Shown in pieces: positions 45,229 through 53,874 of a stretch of 64,000 nucleotides of DNA (its first letter is position 1; each line of letters opens with the position of its first letter). The DNA lies in the NCBI GenBank assembly GCA_902494875.1, contig CABUUO010000007.1, positions 41,454 through 105,453 of the forward strand. Reading direction: 5' to 3'. The notes beneath the pieces are model-generated. The model ran no database searches, was not told the origin of the DNA, and worked only from the letters and a program-made list of their open reading frames with translations. Made by a program: the position numbers and the translations under genes. This stretch comes from an uncultured Pseudomonadota bacterium. GTDB taxonomy: Bacteria; Pseudomonadota; Alphaproteobacteria; RF32; CAG-239.

Positions 45229-46080
45229 GTGCTTAACAAATTATACAAACATACATTTTTTGCTTTGTCCTTCATCATGCTGTGCAGTTGCCAAATGCGT
45301 TATATGAGTCTCAATGACATCATGAATCCGGAAGCAACCCGCAAAACTGAAAATGTTGAAAACACGCCGCTGCGTTCAGCCAGTTCGGTTGTTGTCTGCC
45401 GCAGCAAGCAATGTGCACCGGCCAAATTGTCCATGTCAAGCGAATATATATATAACAGCCTGTTGCACCTGTTGGAAAACAACAACCACAACAAAGCGCT
45501 TGTCTGTCAGGCCAACCCGTCTTCCAAGACCTGCCTGGAAAACTACATCACCCTGCCGATTAAAGTCGGGATCACGCCGGCTTATCTTTACATAGATTCG
45601 GTAAAGATTTCAGACGTCATCATCCCCAAAGGAACCAACACCTTAAACCTGTTACTCAACTATAACGTCACTTACAACGGTCAAACACCGGACTGCACGC
45701 CTTCTCAGTCGCTGCTCTATGTTCGCAATATCAACCACATTCTGCTGGAAGACAGCGGTTACAACTGCAAAATGACCTCTATCGGCACAACCAGCGTCAA
45801 AACCGTTTTTGTTATAGATTATATTGATTTGGACTACGGCTTCATCGGCGGTTACTATTCCATCGGCCTTTCCGGCCCGGCTTACGGCGGTGGCACCGGA
45901 TATATGCTGCTGCGCCTGCCCAAAGATGCCTACCCGCTGAGTCCGAACCTGCTGGCACCTAAAAATGCCGCAAAAAAGCAGAAAGCAAATTACGAACAGC
46001 TTGATTTGGAAGTTACTGCTGCCGAAACGGCCCAAGGCGCGGAAGAAAGCGTTAAGATATTCCCGCTGCCCAAGAAATAA
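45229..46080 (+). CDS. Lipoprotein of unknown function
   Basis: 283 residues starting with GTG. A type II signal with lipobox LCSC (Cys about 23) marks it as a lipoprotein, probably in the outer membrane since the next residues are Gln-Met. The mature part has further Cys (VCRSKQC, VCQANPSSKTC, DCTPS, NCKMTS), strand-rich segments and a Gly-rich turn (GPAYGGGTGYM). The tail is rich in Ala/Lys/Glu. No family is recognised. Confidence 0.72.
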   Translation: MLNKLYKHTFFALSFIMLCSCQMRYMSLNDIMNPEATRKTENVENTPLRSASSVVVCRSKQCAPAKLSMSSEYIYNSLLHLLENNNHNKALVCQANPSSKTCLENYITLPIKVGITPAYLYIDSVKISDVIIPKGTNTLNLLLNYNVTYNGQTPDCTPSQSLLYVRNINHILLEDSGYNCKMTSIGTTSVKTVFVIDYIDLDYGFIGGYYSIGLSGPAYGGGTGYMLLRLPKDAYPLSPNLLAPKNAAKKQKANYEQLDLEVTAAETAQGAEESVKIFPLPKK

Positions 46081-46084
46081 CCGA

Positions 46085-46115
46085 TAAAAAAAGACGCTTG
46101 AAAGCGTCTTTTTTT
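46085..46115 (+). terminator. Terminator of the lipoprotein gene
   Basis: Stem AAAGACGCTT/AAGCGTCTTT followed by a T-run, five bases after the stop. Confidence 0.92.
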
Positions 46116-46120
46116 AACCG

Positions 46121-46293
46121 AGGATTTTATCTGCAATTTCTGTATCAGCCGTCCATTCCGAACCTTTCTTAGGTTTTTATATGTGGCGGATAATAAGAAA
46201 CAAAGAAAAATACGAGGACGCGTACCCAAACGTACGTAACCGAGAATTTTATCTGCAGTTTCTATATTAGCCGTCCATAGAAAAGCCTAAGAA
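46121..46293 (-). repeat. 3'-end hairpin element, copy 3 (after the 805-aa gene)
   Basis: Outer arms TTCTTAGG (46166-46173) and CCTAAGAA (46286-46293) include the stop codon of the minus-strand gene. The apical stem is CGTAC/GTACG (46221-46236). A half-unit of about 38 bases at 46241-46277 recurs at 46121-46157, ending next to the terminator of the opposite gene. Confidence 0.78.
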
Positions 46294-48704
46294 TAGAAGA
46301 AATATTGAGCGCTCTCATACACTACGATTCTTTCCACATTGGAAAAAGTCAGCTTTTTTTCGCCATAAGTAATAATGCCGTTAGGTGACGGCATTTTGCC
46401 GAAACGGGTCTGAAACTCGCGCAAGTCGCGCAGATTCATGGACAATCCGTTGTCAAAAGCAACATTCCAGCCGTAAGACGAATTGTTGACATTTACATGG
46501 ATCGCTTTAACCTCATCATTTCCGGTAAACTCGGCCGAAGCGGAATTTGCGTCAAATTCAAAATACTTATCATTCAAAGTACCGCTATACCATTTGGAAA
46601 TTTTATACTGCAATTTCTCGGCATCAATTTTCGCTGTTTCCGCATCGGGAAACAAAATATACTTCACGTTGAAGAAGTACAGCAGACAGCCTTTCGGACC
46701 GGCCAGCAACCCTGAAGAGGGCTTGACAAAGCTTATCTTTTTTCCGGCAAAATCCGCCAGCGGAATAGTTTTATAATCATTGATAATCACACCGGAATTA
46801 GTTCCCAAATCTCCGCAGACAAAACGTCCTTCCACCGCTACGCAGGCTTCGGTCGCATTAATGATACGCAGCGTTTCCTCGTTAAAAAACTCCGCTTTTT
46901 GCCGGCCGCTTCTGACAAGCGTAACAAAACGACTGACTCCGCTGCCGATCGGCATATCTACTTCGCTGACTTTAGATGTCAACGGCATAAGCTCACGGCT
47001 GAACAAAATCAGATTCCAGGCGCTGAGTTCATTGTTTGCAAAATCTATTTCATTTAAAACAATGCTCGATTGTTCAATTGTCCCGCGAAAAGACTGAACA
47101 CCGTCATTTTTGGTCACCGTTTTTCCTTCGCGGCCGGCCTGTTCATATTCGGCGGCCAAACAGTCAGTAACCGAAATCTCAGCAAAATCTTCAACCGGAA
47201 TCAGACGTTCTGCCGTCTCGCTGCGAATAATATTTTCACCTTCCGTTGCTGCCGCAGCCTCAACAAACGCCTTCGTCCCGTTTTCTAAAGCATCTGCCGC
47301 CGAAAGTTCCTGAGAAAAAGCACTTTCCGGTTTTGCAGAAACATCCGTGGGCAAACTCTCCGCATCATTTGTTTTCGCAACCGCTTCATTGGCTGTGTCA
47401 GGCTCCGACCGTAACAAATCCGGGGCATTTTCCTGCTCTGATGGCAACACGGCAGAAGGCTCGGACACAACCTCTTCAACAACTTCGCTGATCCGCGGTT
47501 CATAAATTCCGTTTTCACCAAAATCCTCAATAATTTCAGTTGGTTCAGCATATTCCACATCTTCGTCCGGTTCCGCCGTATCCACTATCGCCGTTTCAAC
47601 GGTGCCTTCATCTGCAGAAACGGCTTCAGATGCACTCTCAATCCCGTCTTCTGTCCGAACTTCGCTTTCGCCCTCTTCCGTCACAGCTAATATCTCATTT
47701 CCCGAAACAGCCGCTTCCGAAGGGGAAACTACGGCTCCCGGCTCCAGATATGCCTCTACGTCCCGACTGCTCTCATCTCCCGCACCAATGCTTTCGCCTA
47801 GATATTCCACATGAACGTCGGCCGGATCATATGCTCCCTCAACTTCATTTTTCTGGAACCAGTTTTCTGTCGCGGCACCATCCGTTATATCTTGATTCTG
47901 ATAACGGATTTCGCTTTCTTCCGAAGATTCCACCGGTTCCAATGTTTCTTCCTGAACATCAAAAGTCTCTGCCGGGCTGCTCTCGATGCCGGACGATACG
48001 ACCTCGTTTTCCCGCGGCCGGTCCAAACCAAAGTTGTCATCCAAAACCGAAACATCGATCTGCGGCTCCTGAACCTCTCCCAGCATCTCGTCCAAACTCA
48101 TTTCTCCCGCCGCAGCTTCTATCGACGTTTCTTCTGCAACAGTCTCTTCGGGAACTGGCCGAACTTCACCCCCAACAGACACTTCTGCGGTTTCCGAAGC
48201 TTCAATTTCGTCCTCCTCCTCATCGTCACCGAAAATATAATCCGACAAAGCTTTGTCTTTCGGACGCCCTTGTTCAACATCAGAAACCGGAGAAGAAACC
48301 GGTGCGATAAACTCCTGATAATCATTGGCCGAAGCACTGTCGACAACAAAGTCTTCGTTCATAAACTTCATTTCCGTCTCTGCCGTCTGCATTGTCGGCG
48401 CCACCGGACGATTGAAGGTCGGCTTATCTTCCCCAGCAGAAGCAACGCCTTCAGGAACGATGCTCCCCTGCAGCTCGGGTGTTGTCTCCGCAACGGCACC
48501 GGCACGATGCGCACCCAGGACATCCAGTTCGGAAGGCTCCTCACTCCCCTCGGCCGGAACTTCGACATATTCGTATTCATACTCATAGCCGTCGGGAAGC
48601 TCCTGACCTTCTTCCAGTTCGACATATTCATATTCGACATTCTGCTCGTCAGCAGGAATATCGTTTCCAGCATCGGCTTGCGGTTCAAAATCGTTTTCAG
48701 CCAT
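46287..48704 (-). CDS. Large acidic protein of unknown function (805 aa)
   Basis: The start at 48704 has GAGGGG upstream; an ATG at 48731 precedes that site and is rejected. The N-terminal 550 residues are strongly acidic and low in complexity (Glu/Ala/Val/Ser), with an internal YEYVELEEGQELPDGYEYEY repeat near the start, and look disordered. The C-terminal 250 residues are ordered: MPIGSGVSRFVTLVRSG, VEGRFVCGDLGTNSGV, then SSYGWNVAFDNGLSMNLRD. There is no signal peptide. No family is recognised; a cytoplasmic scaffold is one possibility. Confidence 0.68.
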   Translation of the reverse strand: MAENDFEPQADAGNDIPADEQNVEYEYVELEEGQELPDGYEYEYEYVEVPAEGSEEPSELDVLGAHRAGAVAETTPELQGSIVPEGVASAGEDKPTFNRPVAPTMQTAETEMKFMNEDFVVDSASANDYQEFIAPVSSPVSDVEQGRPKDKALSDYIFGDDEEEDEIEASETAEVSVGGEVRPVPEETVAEETSIEAAAGEMSLDEMLGEVQEPQIDVSVLDDNFGLDRPRENEVVSSGIESSPAETFDVQEETLEPVESSEESEIRYQNQDITDGAATENWFQKNEVEGAYDPADVHVEYLGESIGAGDESSRDVEAYLEPGAVVSPSEAAVSGNEILAVTEEGESEVRTEDGIESASEAVSADEGTVETAIVDTAEPDEDVEYAEPTEIIEDFGENGIYEPRISEVVEEVVSEPSAVLPSEQENAPDLLRSEPDTANEAVAKTNDAESLPTDVSAKPESAFSQELSAADALENGTKAFVEAAAATEGENIIRSETAERLIPVEDFAEISVTDCLAAEYEQAGREGKTVTKNDGVQSFRGTIEQSSIVLNEIDFANNELSAWNLILFSRELMPLTSKVSEVDMPIGSGVSRFVTLVRSGRQKAEFFNEETLRIINATEACVAVEGRFVCGDLGTNSGVIINDYKTIPLADFAGKKISFVKPSSGLLAGPKGCLLYFFNVKYILFPDAETAKIDAEKLQYKISKWYSGTLNDKYFEFDANSASAEFTGNDEVKAIHVNVNNSSYGWNVAFDNGLSMNLRDLREFQTRFGKMPSPNGIITYGEKKLTFSNVERIVVYESAQYFFYS

Positions 48705-48778
48705 ATTTCCCCTCAAAACAAATTGTTTCACTTAGCCTATTGATAACATATAGAATCTTAAAATCATTTTAACAGACG

Positions 48779-48818
48779 GAAAAACGGCTTTAAGCCTGAG
48801 CTTAAAGCCGTTTTTCTT
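48779..48818 (-). terminator. Terminator of the histidine kinase gene
   Basis: A 16-base-pair stem AAAACGGCTTTAAGC/GCTTAAAGCCGTTTT with loop CTGA; T-run in both directions. Confidence 0.92.
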
Positions 48819-48905
48819 TGAGTTTTCCGGCCGCCTGAACAAAATTTGGATTAATTTACCCAATCTCAGATTCTGTAAAAACCTAAGAACTTTCGTAAAG
48901 GCGTC

Positions 48906-50264
48906 TTATAAGGGAATGGATACCAGAACCCTCAAACCGCCCATCGGGCTGTCCAAAAGTTCTATGCGGCCGCCGTGTGACGTAATCACGTCTTTAGCAA
49001 TCGACAAGCCTAAACCGACCCCGCCGGTTTCTTTGTTGCGGGATTCTTCCAAGCGATAAAACGCCTTGAAAACCTCTTCCCGCTTATCAACCGGAATACC
49101 GGGACCGTCATCGTCAATTGTCACTTCCAGCTTGTTATTATTGCTTTCAAGCTTAACCGCAATCGTCTTGCCATAGCGGAATGCATTGGAAATAATATTG
49201 GTCAAAGCCCGCTTCAAGGCCTGCTCACGCCCCTGAATTGCACTGACCTGATCATTGGTGGAATAACGGATCATGGCCTGCGTATTGCGAAACTTATTGA
49301 TAATGCTCAAAATCATCTCGTTCATATCAACAAACGTCGCCTTTTCGCTGCCCTCGCCGCTGACAAAAGCCAGATAGCCGTCGAGCATTTTCTCCATTTC
49401 GTCAATGTCATTCAAAAAGTCTTTTTTATCCTGACCTTCCGGCATCATGGCGCTCTGCAGCTTCATCCGGGTCAACGGCGTACGCAAATCATGAGACACA
49501 CCGGCCAGCATCTGCGTCCTCTCGCTGATCTGGCGGTTGATGCGCTCTTTCATTTTGATAAACGCAATCGCTGCTTTCCGAACCTCGGAAGAACCGTAGG
49601 GTTTAAACTCTTTATTGTCAATGCCCTTACCAAAATCTTCCGCCACCTGCGCCAACTCCGCAATTGAACGAACCTGTATCCGCAAAAACAGAACCGCAAC
49701 CAAAAACAGCAAAATGGAAGTTCCGATCATCCACAAGACAAAACCGAAAATAGAGGAACTGAAAATATTTTTGGACGAAGTCGTAAACTGATACAAACCG
49801 CTCGGCCGGTCAATGAAAACCATCAGATCCTTATCGCCTTTTCCCATATAAATGCTGGTTACCGCATCAGGAAACTTGCTGCGCAAAGAATCTTCCAAAA
49901 ATCCCGTAACCAATTTGTTATTACGGCTGGCTTTGTTGATCACATTGTGCTTTTGGGTATTATTGTAAAAGCTATACTCAAAATCAAAATTCTTTTTAGC
50001 CAGTTCCTTAATGTTTTTCAGATTTTTCGGCGAAGCGGCCGTCAACTCCATAATAAAGGACATATCCGACGTCAGATTGGAAGAAAGCCGTTTTCCGACC
50101 CGCCCCCAGCTTCCGTCAAAAAAGGCCACAATCGAAACGACCTGAACCACAATCAGCGGAATAAAAATCAAAAGCATTGTCCTGAAAAACAATGTCTTCG
50201 GCAAAAGCTTCAACTTTAAAAACCGCAAAACATTATCCACTTTGGATGGAAACTTTATTCGCAT
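48906..50264 (-). CDS. Sensor histidine kinase, EnvZ-like
   Basis: 452 residues. Two membrane helices (about 27-47 and 170-195) flank a periplasmic sensor domain. HAMP follows, then HisKA with the phospho-accepting His in GVSHDLRTPLTRMKLQ, and the ATPase domain with N box (NIISNAFRYGK), G1 (DDDGPGIP) and G2 (GGVGLGLSIAKD). It pairs with the OmpR-like regulator just upstream. GAGGAG precedes the ATG. The signal is unknown; envelope or osmotic stress is typical for the subfamily. Confidence 0.93.
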   Translation of the reverse strand: MRIKFPSKVDNVLRFLKLKLLPKTLFFRTMLLIFIPLIVVQVVSIVAFFDGSWGRVGKRLSSNLTSDMSFIMELTAASPKNLKNIKELAKKNFDFEYSFYNNTQKHNVINKASRNNKLVTGFLEDSLRSKFPDAVTSIYMGKGDKDLMVFIDRPSGLYQFTTSSKNIFSSSIFGFVLWMIGTSILLFLVAVLFLRIQVRSIAELAQVAEDFGKGIDNKEFKPYGSSEVRKAAIAFIKMKERINRQISERTQMLAGVSHDLRTPLTRMKLQSAMMPEGQDKKDFLNDIDEMEKMLDGYLAFVSGEGSEKATFVDMNEMILSIINKFRNTQAMIRYSTNDQVSAIQGREQALKRALTNIISNAFRYGKTIAVKLESNNNKLEVTIDDDGPGIPVDKREEVFKAFYRLEESRNKETGGVGLGLSIAKDVITSHGGRIELLDSPMGGLRVLVSIPL

Positions 50265-50305
50265 TTATTTCTCCTCAAACAACAAAAAATAATAAAAATA
50301 TTTGC

Positions 50306-50471
50306 TTGTTCCGCACCGGTAAGCTTCCTTGTCCGGCACCGCACCTAAAGAAGCTTGGACAGGGCGGAAAATAATAAGATTTTAGGAATTTTGCGAGGGC
50401 GTGTACAACAAGGTACATAACCGAGCAAAATATCCGCGAAATCTGTATTAGTTGCCCGCTGTACAAGCTTC
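50306..50471 (-). repeat. 3'-end hairpin element, copy 4 (between regulator and kinase)
   Basis: Arms GAAGCTTGGACAG (50350-50362) and CTGTACAAGCTTC (50459-50471) pair with one mismatch. The apical stem is TGTAC/GTACA (50402-50417). A partial half-unit with AAGCTTCCTTGT lies at 50318-50335. The element starts seven bases after the stop of the response regulator and sits inside a two-gene regulatory operon. Confidence 0.78.
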
Positions 50472-50477
50472 CTTGTT

Positions 50478-51167
50478 TTAAGCAGGCAACAACATATATC
50501 CCTTCCCTCTGACTGTCTGCAAATAACGTGGATTTTTCGAATCCTGTTCTATTTTTTTTCTTAAACGGGTTATCTGTACATCAATGGAACGCGGACTTTG
50601 GCCGGCACCCAAAATCTCCGCCAGTTTCTCACGAGAGAACACTTGACCGGACTTTTGCCCCAAAACGTTCAGCAAAGCCTGCTCTACCGGCGTAATATGA
50701 ATAACCTGCCCTTGCCTGTTGGTCAGTTCTTTTTTAGCCATGTCATAAAGGCACAAACCCAGATTAAGTTCGCCGACTGTATCCTTTTTTTCTTGCGGCG
50801 CCCGCTTCAGAATATTCCGGATTCGCAACACCAACTCTTTCGGTTCAAACGGTTTAGGCAGATAATCGTCCGCACCGGCTTCCAAACCGGTAATCCGATC
50901 TGCGGTTTCGCCCATTGCCGTCAGCATAATCACCGGAACCTGATTTTCGTGCCGCAATCCGGACAAAAACTCCAAACCGGTCTCGCCGGGCATCATAATA
51001 TCGACAATCAGCAAATCAAACTTATAATCCTTCAACCGCTTACGCGCCGAAGACGCGTCGCGGGCCGTTGAAACATAAAAGCCGTTCTCCCGAAGAAAAC
51101 GCTGCAACAGCGAACGTAACCTCGTGTCGTCGTCAACAACCAGAATATGTGCTTTAGTATGTTCCAT
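50478..51167 (-). CDS. ompR: OmpR-family response regulator
   Basis: 229 residues. The receiver domain has acidic pocket VVDDDTRL, phospho-acceptor Asp in LLIVDIMMPGETGLE (about residue 56), Thr in MLTAMGE and Lys in LPKPFEP. The winged-helix DNA-binding domain has QSPRSIDVQITRLRKKIEQD. It is the partner of the kinase at 48906, though a hairpin element lies between them and may lower kinase expression. The EnvZ/OmpR identity is by family and gene order; regulon unknown. Confidence 0.93.
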   Translation of the reverse strand: MEHTKAHILVVDDDTRLRSLLQRFLRENGFYVSTARDASSARKRLKDYKFDLLIVDIMMPGETGLEFLSGLRHENQVPVIMLTAMGETADRITGLEAGADDYLPKPFEPKELVLRIRNILKRAPQEKKDTVGELNLGLCLYDMAKKELTNRQGQVIHITPVEQALLNVLGQKSGQVFSREKLAEILGAGQSPRSIDVQITRLRKKIEQDSKNPRYLQTVRGKGYMLLPA

Positions 51168-51180
51168 CGGCCGTCCGCAC

Positions 51181-51966
51181 TTATTTTACCGAGCTTTTCT
51201 TGGCAACAGACTTCTTAACGGTCTTTTTCTTGGCGGTTGCCTTTTTCTTCAGCGTCGTCTTTTTTGCCGCAGGCTTAACCTCGGCGGCAGCTTCCTTTTT
51301 ATCGTCCTTGACACTTTCTTTGACGGCAGTACTTTTCCTGACGGAAACTTTCTTCGGCGCTGATTTTTCAACCTTTTCGGCAGACTTGCCTTTTTCAACG
51401 CTGCGGACATAGTCCAGACTTTTCTGAAAATAGTCATAACCGGTCATAAAGGTCAGCACGCCGGCAACCCATAGCAAAATTTCACCCAATACGCCCCACA
51501 CCGGAATATAACTGTCGCCGATGTGAATAATGCCGACCCGGCTCATCAGCAGCATAGACAGCGCCGTCATCTGAAAACCGGTTTTCCATTTGGCCAGACG
51601 CGTAACCGGCATACCGACCTTAAATTCGGCCAGAAATTCTCTGAGGCCGGAAACCAAAACCTCGCGACACATAATGATTGCGACCGGAATATAGCTGAGT
51701 TCGTCCACCATGCGGTTGGCCACGATAATCAACAGCGCGGACACCACCAGCAGTTTATCGGCGATCGGATCCAGCAGACGGCCGAAAACGGAAGTCTGAT
51801 TATGAGCCCGCGCCAAATAACCGTCAAAATAGTCAGTAATAGCGGCTACGATAAACAAAACCGCGGCGAAAACAGACCACCAGACGGCATGGATATAAAT
51901 AGACAAGAAAATTACGGGAATAACTACAATTCTTGAAATAGTCAGAAGATTAGGCAAACTGTACAC
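51181..51966 (-). CDS. pgsA: CDP-diacylglycerol-glycerol-3-phosphate 3-phosphatidyltransferase with Lys-rich tail
   Basis: 261 residues, GTG start with AAGGA upstream. The CDP-alcohol phosphotransferase motif is DYFDGYLARAHNQTSVFGRLLDPIADK in outline (D-G...A-R...G...D...D), with several membrane helices to about residue 183. It makes phosphatidylglycerol phosphate. Normal family length is about 180-195 residues; here about 75 extra residues form a Lys/Ala/Val/Ser tail of histone-H1 type (repeated KKAT, KKTVKK, AKKSS). It neighbours uvrC, as in many bacteria. Confidence 0.92.
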   Translation of the reverse strand: MYSLPNLLTISRIVVIPVIFLSIYIHAVWWSVFAAVLFIVAAITDYFDGYLARAHNQTSVFGRLLDPIADKLLVVSALLIIVANRMVDELSYIPVAIIMCREVLVSGLREFLAEFKVGMPVTRLAKWKTGFQMTALSMLLMSRVGIIHIGDSYIPVWGVLGEILLWVAGVLTFMTGYDYFQKSLDYVRSVEKGKSAEKVEKSAPKKVSVRKSTAVKESVKDDKKEAAAEVKPAAKKTTLKKKATAKKKTVKKSVAKKSSVK

Positions 51967-52020
51967 TTTTTTAATCCTTCATAATAAGTTTAAGCATTGT
52001 CTTGATTTTAAGATATAAAT

Positions 52021-53874
52021 TTAAAAATGGAAGTAGTTATAAATCTTTTCCGCCGTTTTTTTGCTGATTCCCGGAACTTTTTGCAAATCTTTCACACCGG
52101 CCTGGGAAATTTCCTCGACCGAACCGAAATAATTAAGCAGATCCCGCTTGCGCTTGCCTCCGATTCCTTCAATCTCGTCCAGCCGGGACTTGTAAATCGA
52201 CTTTGCCCGCCGAGCCCTGTGCGTACCTATGGCAAAACGGTGTGCTTCATCACGCAGATTCTGAAGATAAAAGGCAATCGGCGACTGAAACGGCAGCGAA
52301 AAGCTTTCCTTGCCCAATTGATGATAAAACTCTTTACCGGCGTTACGGTCAGGCCCTTTGGATATGGCAATAATCGCAATGCCGGACAGGTCGAAATCCT
52401 TCAAAGCCTCATGCACCGCATGAAGCTGCCCCAGACCTCCGTCAAGCAGAATAACGTCGGGTTTGTTTTCCGGCGTCATTTTGGCAAAGCGCCGCAGCAA
52501 AACCTCTTTCATCATCAGAAAGTCATCCTGATTAATGATTTTCACATTGTCCGAAGATGCCGCCGGACGATGTTTAAAATCGCTTTCTTTTATGTTAAAT
52601 TGGCGATAAGACTTCTTATCAAACCCCTCCGGCGTCGCCACCACCATGGCACCAATGGCAAAAGAACCCTGGTTATGCGAGTTGTCGTAAATTTCAATCC
52701 GCTGCGGAATACGCGGAAGGCCAAACCATTTGACCATCTCGTCCAGATTGTTTTTGACACTGGCCTGCTCCGCTACTCTGCGATCCAAAGATGCCGCGGC
52801 ATTGGCCAAAACGTTTTTCATAATCTGAGCCTTGTTGCCTTTTTGATAAGTATTAATTCTGGTTCCGATCGCTTCCTCCAGAAATACGCAATTTTTTAAT
52901 TGATGCGAAACGACAATTTCTTTCGGCGGAATATGCGTCGTATAAAAACTGCCCAAAAAAGCCTCGAGAATTTCTTCGTCCGAAGCACCTTCTGTCTGCC
53001 TGGGAAAATAAGGCGCATTACCGCAGTTTTGTCCCGAACGGATAAAAAAGACCTGAATACAGACCAATTCGCCTTTGCGGGCCAGCGCCACCATGTCTAC
53101 CGATTTGATGTCCGCATATTCCACGTTGTTGCCCTGCTGAACGTTGGTCAAAGCCCGGATACGGTCCCGCAATACCAATGCCGTCTCATAATCCATATTA
53201 TCACTGGCTTCCTGCATTTTCTGCGACAGTTCTTCCTGAATGCGCGCGTTCTTTCCCTCCAGAAAGTCAATAGCTTCCCGCACCAGAAGCCGATAGTCTT
53301 CCGCTGAAATTTTTCCGACGCAGGGCGCGGAACAGCGCTTAATCTGATACATCAGGCACGGCCGCTGGCGATTGTTGAACACTGCATCCCGACAGGAACG
53401 CAGCAAAAAGGCCTTTTGCAGAATGTCAACAACGTTGTTCACCGCCCCTACGCTGGCAAACGGACCGAAATATTTGTTTTTGTCCTGCCTTTTGCCGCGA
53501 TATTTGCGCAAGCACGGATACTCAGATTCTACATCAATCATCAAATGCGGAAAAGTTTTGTCGTCTTTCAGCAGAATGTTATATTTCGGCTCCAATTCCT
53601 TAATCAGCTCATTTTCCATCAACAAAGCCTTAGCCTCGTTTTCAACGATAATAAACTCCATGCGCTTGATTTCGGAAACCATCCGTTGCAAACGCACCGG
53701 CAGCTTGTTGATATGAGAATAAGCCACAATCCTCTTTTTGATGTTTTTGGCTTTGCCGACATACAAAACCTTATCGTCTTCACCCAGCATCCGGTAAACA
53801 CCGGGCGCTTCGGGTGCGATTTTTATGTTGTTCTTTAAAATTTCCAGACCCTGCTTGATATTACTCAAAGACAA
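52021..53874 (-). CDS. uvrC: Excinuclease ABC subunit C
   Basis: 617 residues. GIY-YIG nuclease domain (APGVYRMLGEDDKVLYVGKAKN) makes the 3' cut, the Cys-rich linker (RPCLMYQIKRCSAPC), UVR motif, RNase H-like domain (EIYDNSHNQG, ILLDGGLGQL) for the 5' cut, and two C-terminal helix-hairpin-helix motifs (GIGGKRKRDLL, VPGISKKTAEKI). TTG start at 53874 (AAGGA upstream) overlaps the antiporter gene by 14 bases; TTG at 53868 is an alternative. Confidence 0.97.
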   Translation of the reverse strand: MSLSNIKQGLEILKNNIKIAPEAPGVYRMLGEDDKVLYVGKAKNIKKRIVAYSHINKLPVRLQRMVSEIKRMEFIIVENEAKALLMENELIKELEPKYNILLKDDKTFPHLMIDVESEYPCLRKYRGKRQDKNKYFGPFASVGAVNNVVDILQKAFLLRSCRDAVFNNRQRPCLMYQIKRCSAPCVGKISAEDYRLLVREAIDFLEGKNARIQEELSQKMQEASDNMDYETALVLRDRIRALTNVQQGNNVEYADIKSVDMVALARKGELVCIQVFFIRSGQNCGNAPYFPRQTEGASDEEILEAFLGSFYTTHIPPKEIVVSHQLKNCVFLEEAIGTRINTYQKGNKAQIMKNVLANAAASLDRRVAEQASVKNNLDEMVKWFGLPRIPQRIEIYDNSHNQGSFAIGAMVVATPEGFDKKSYRQFNIKESDFKHRPAASSDNVKIINQDDFLMMKEVLLRRFAKMTPENKPDVILLDGGLGQLHAVHEALKDFDLSGIAIIAISKGPDRNAGKEFYHQLGKESFSLPFQSPIAFYLQNLRDEAHRFAIGTHRARRAKSIYKSRLDEIEGIGGKRKRDLLNYFGSVEEISQAGVKDLQKVPGISKKTAEKIYNYFHF

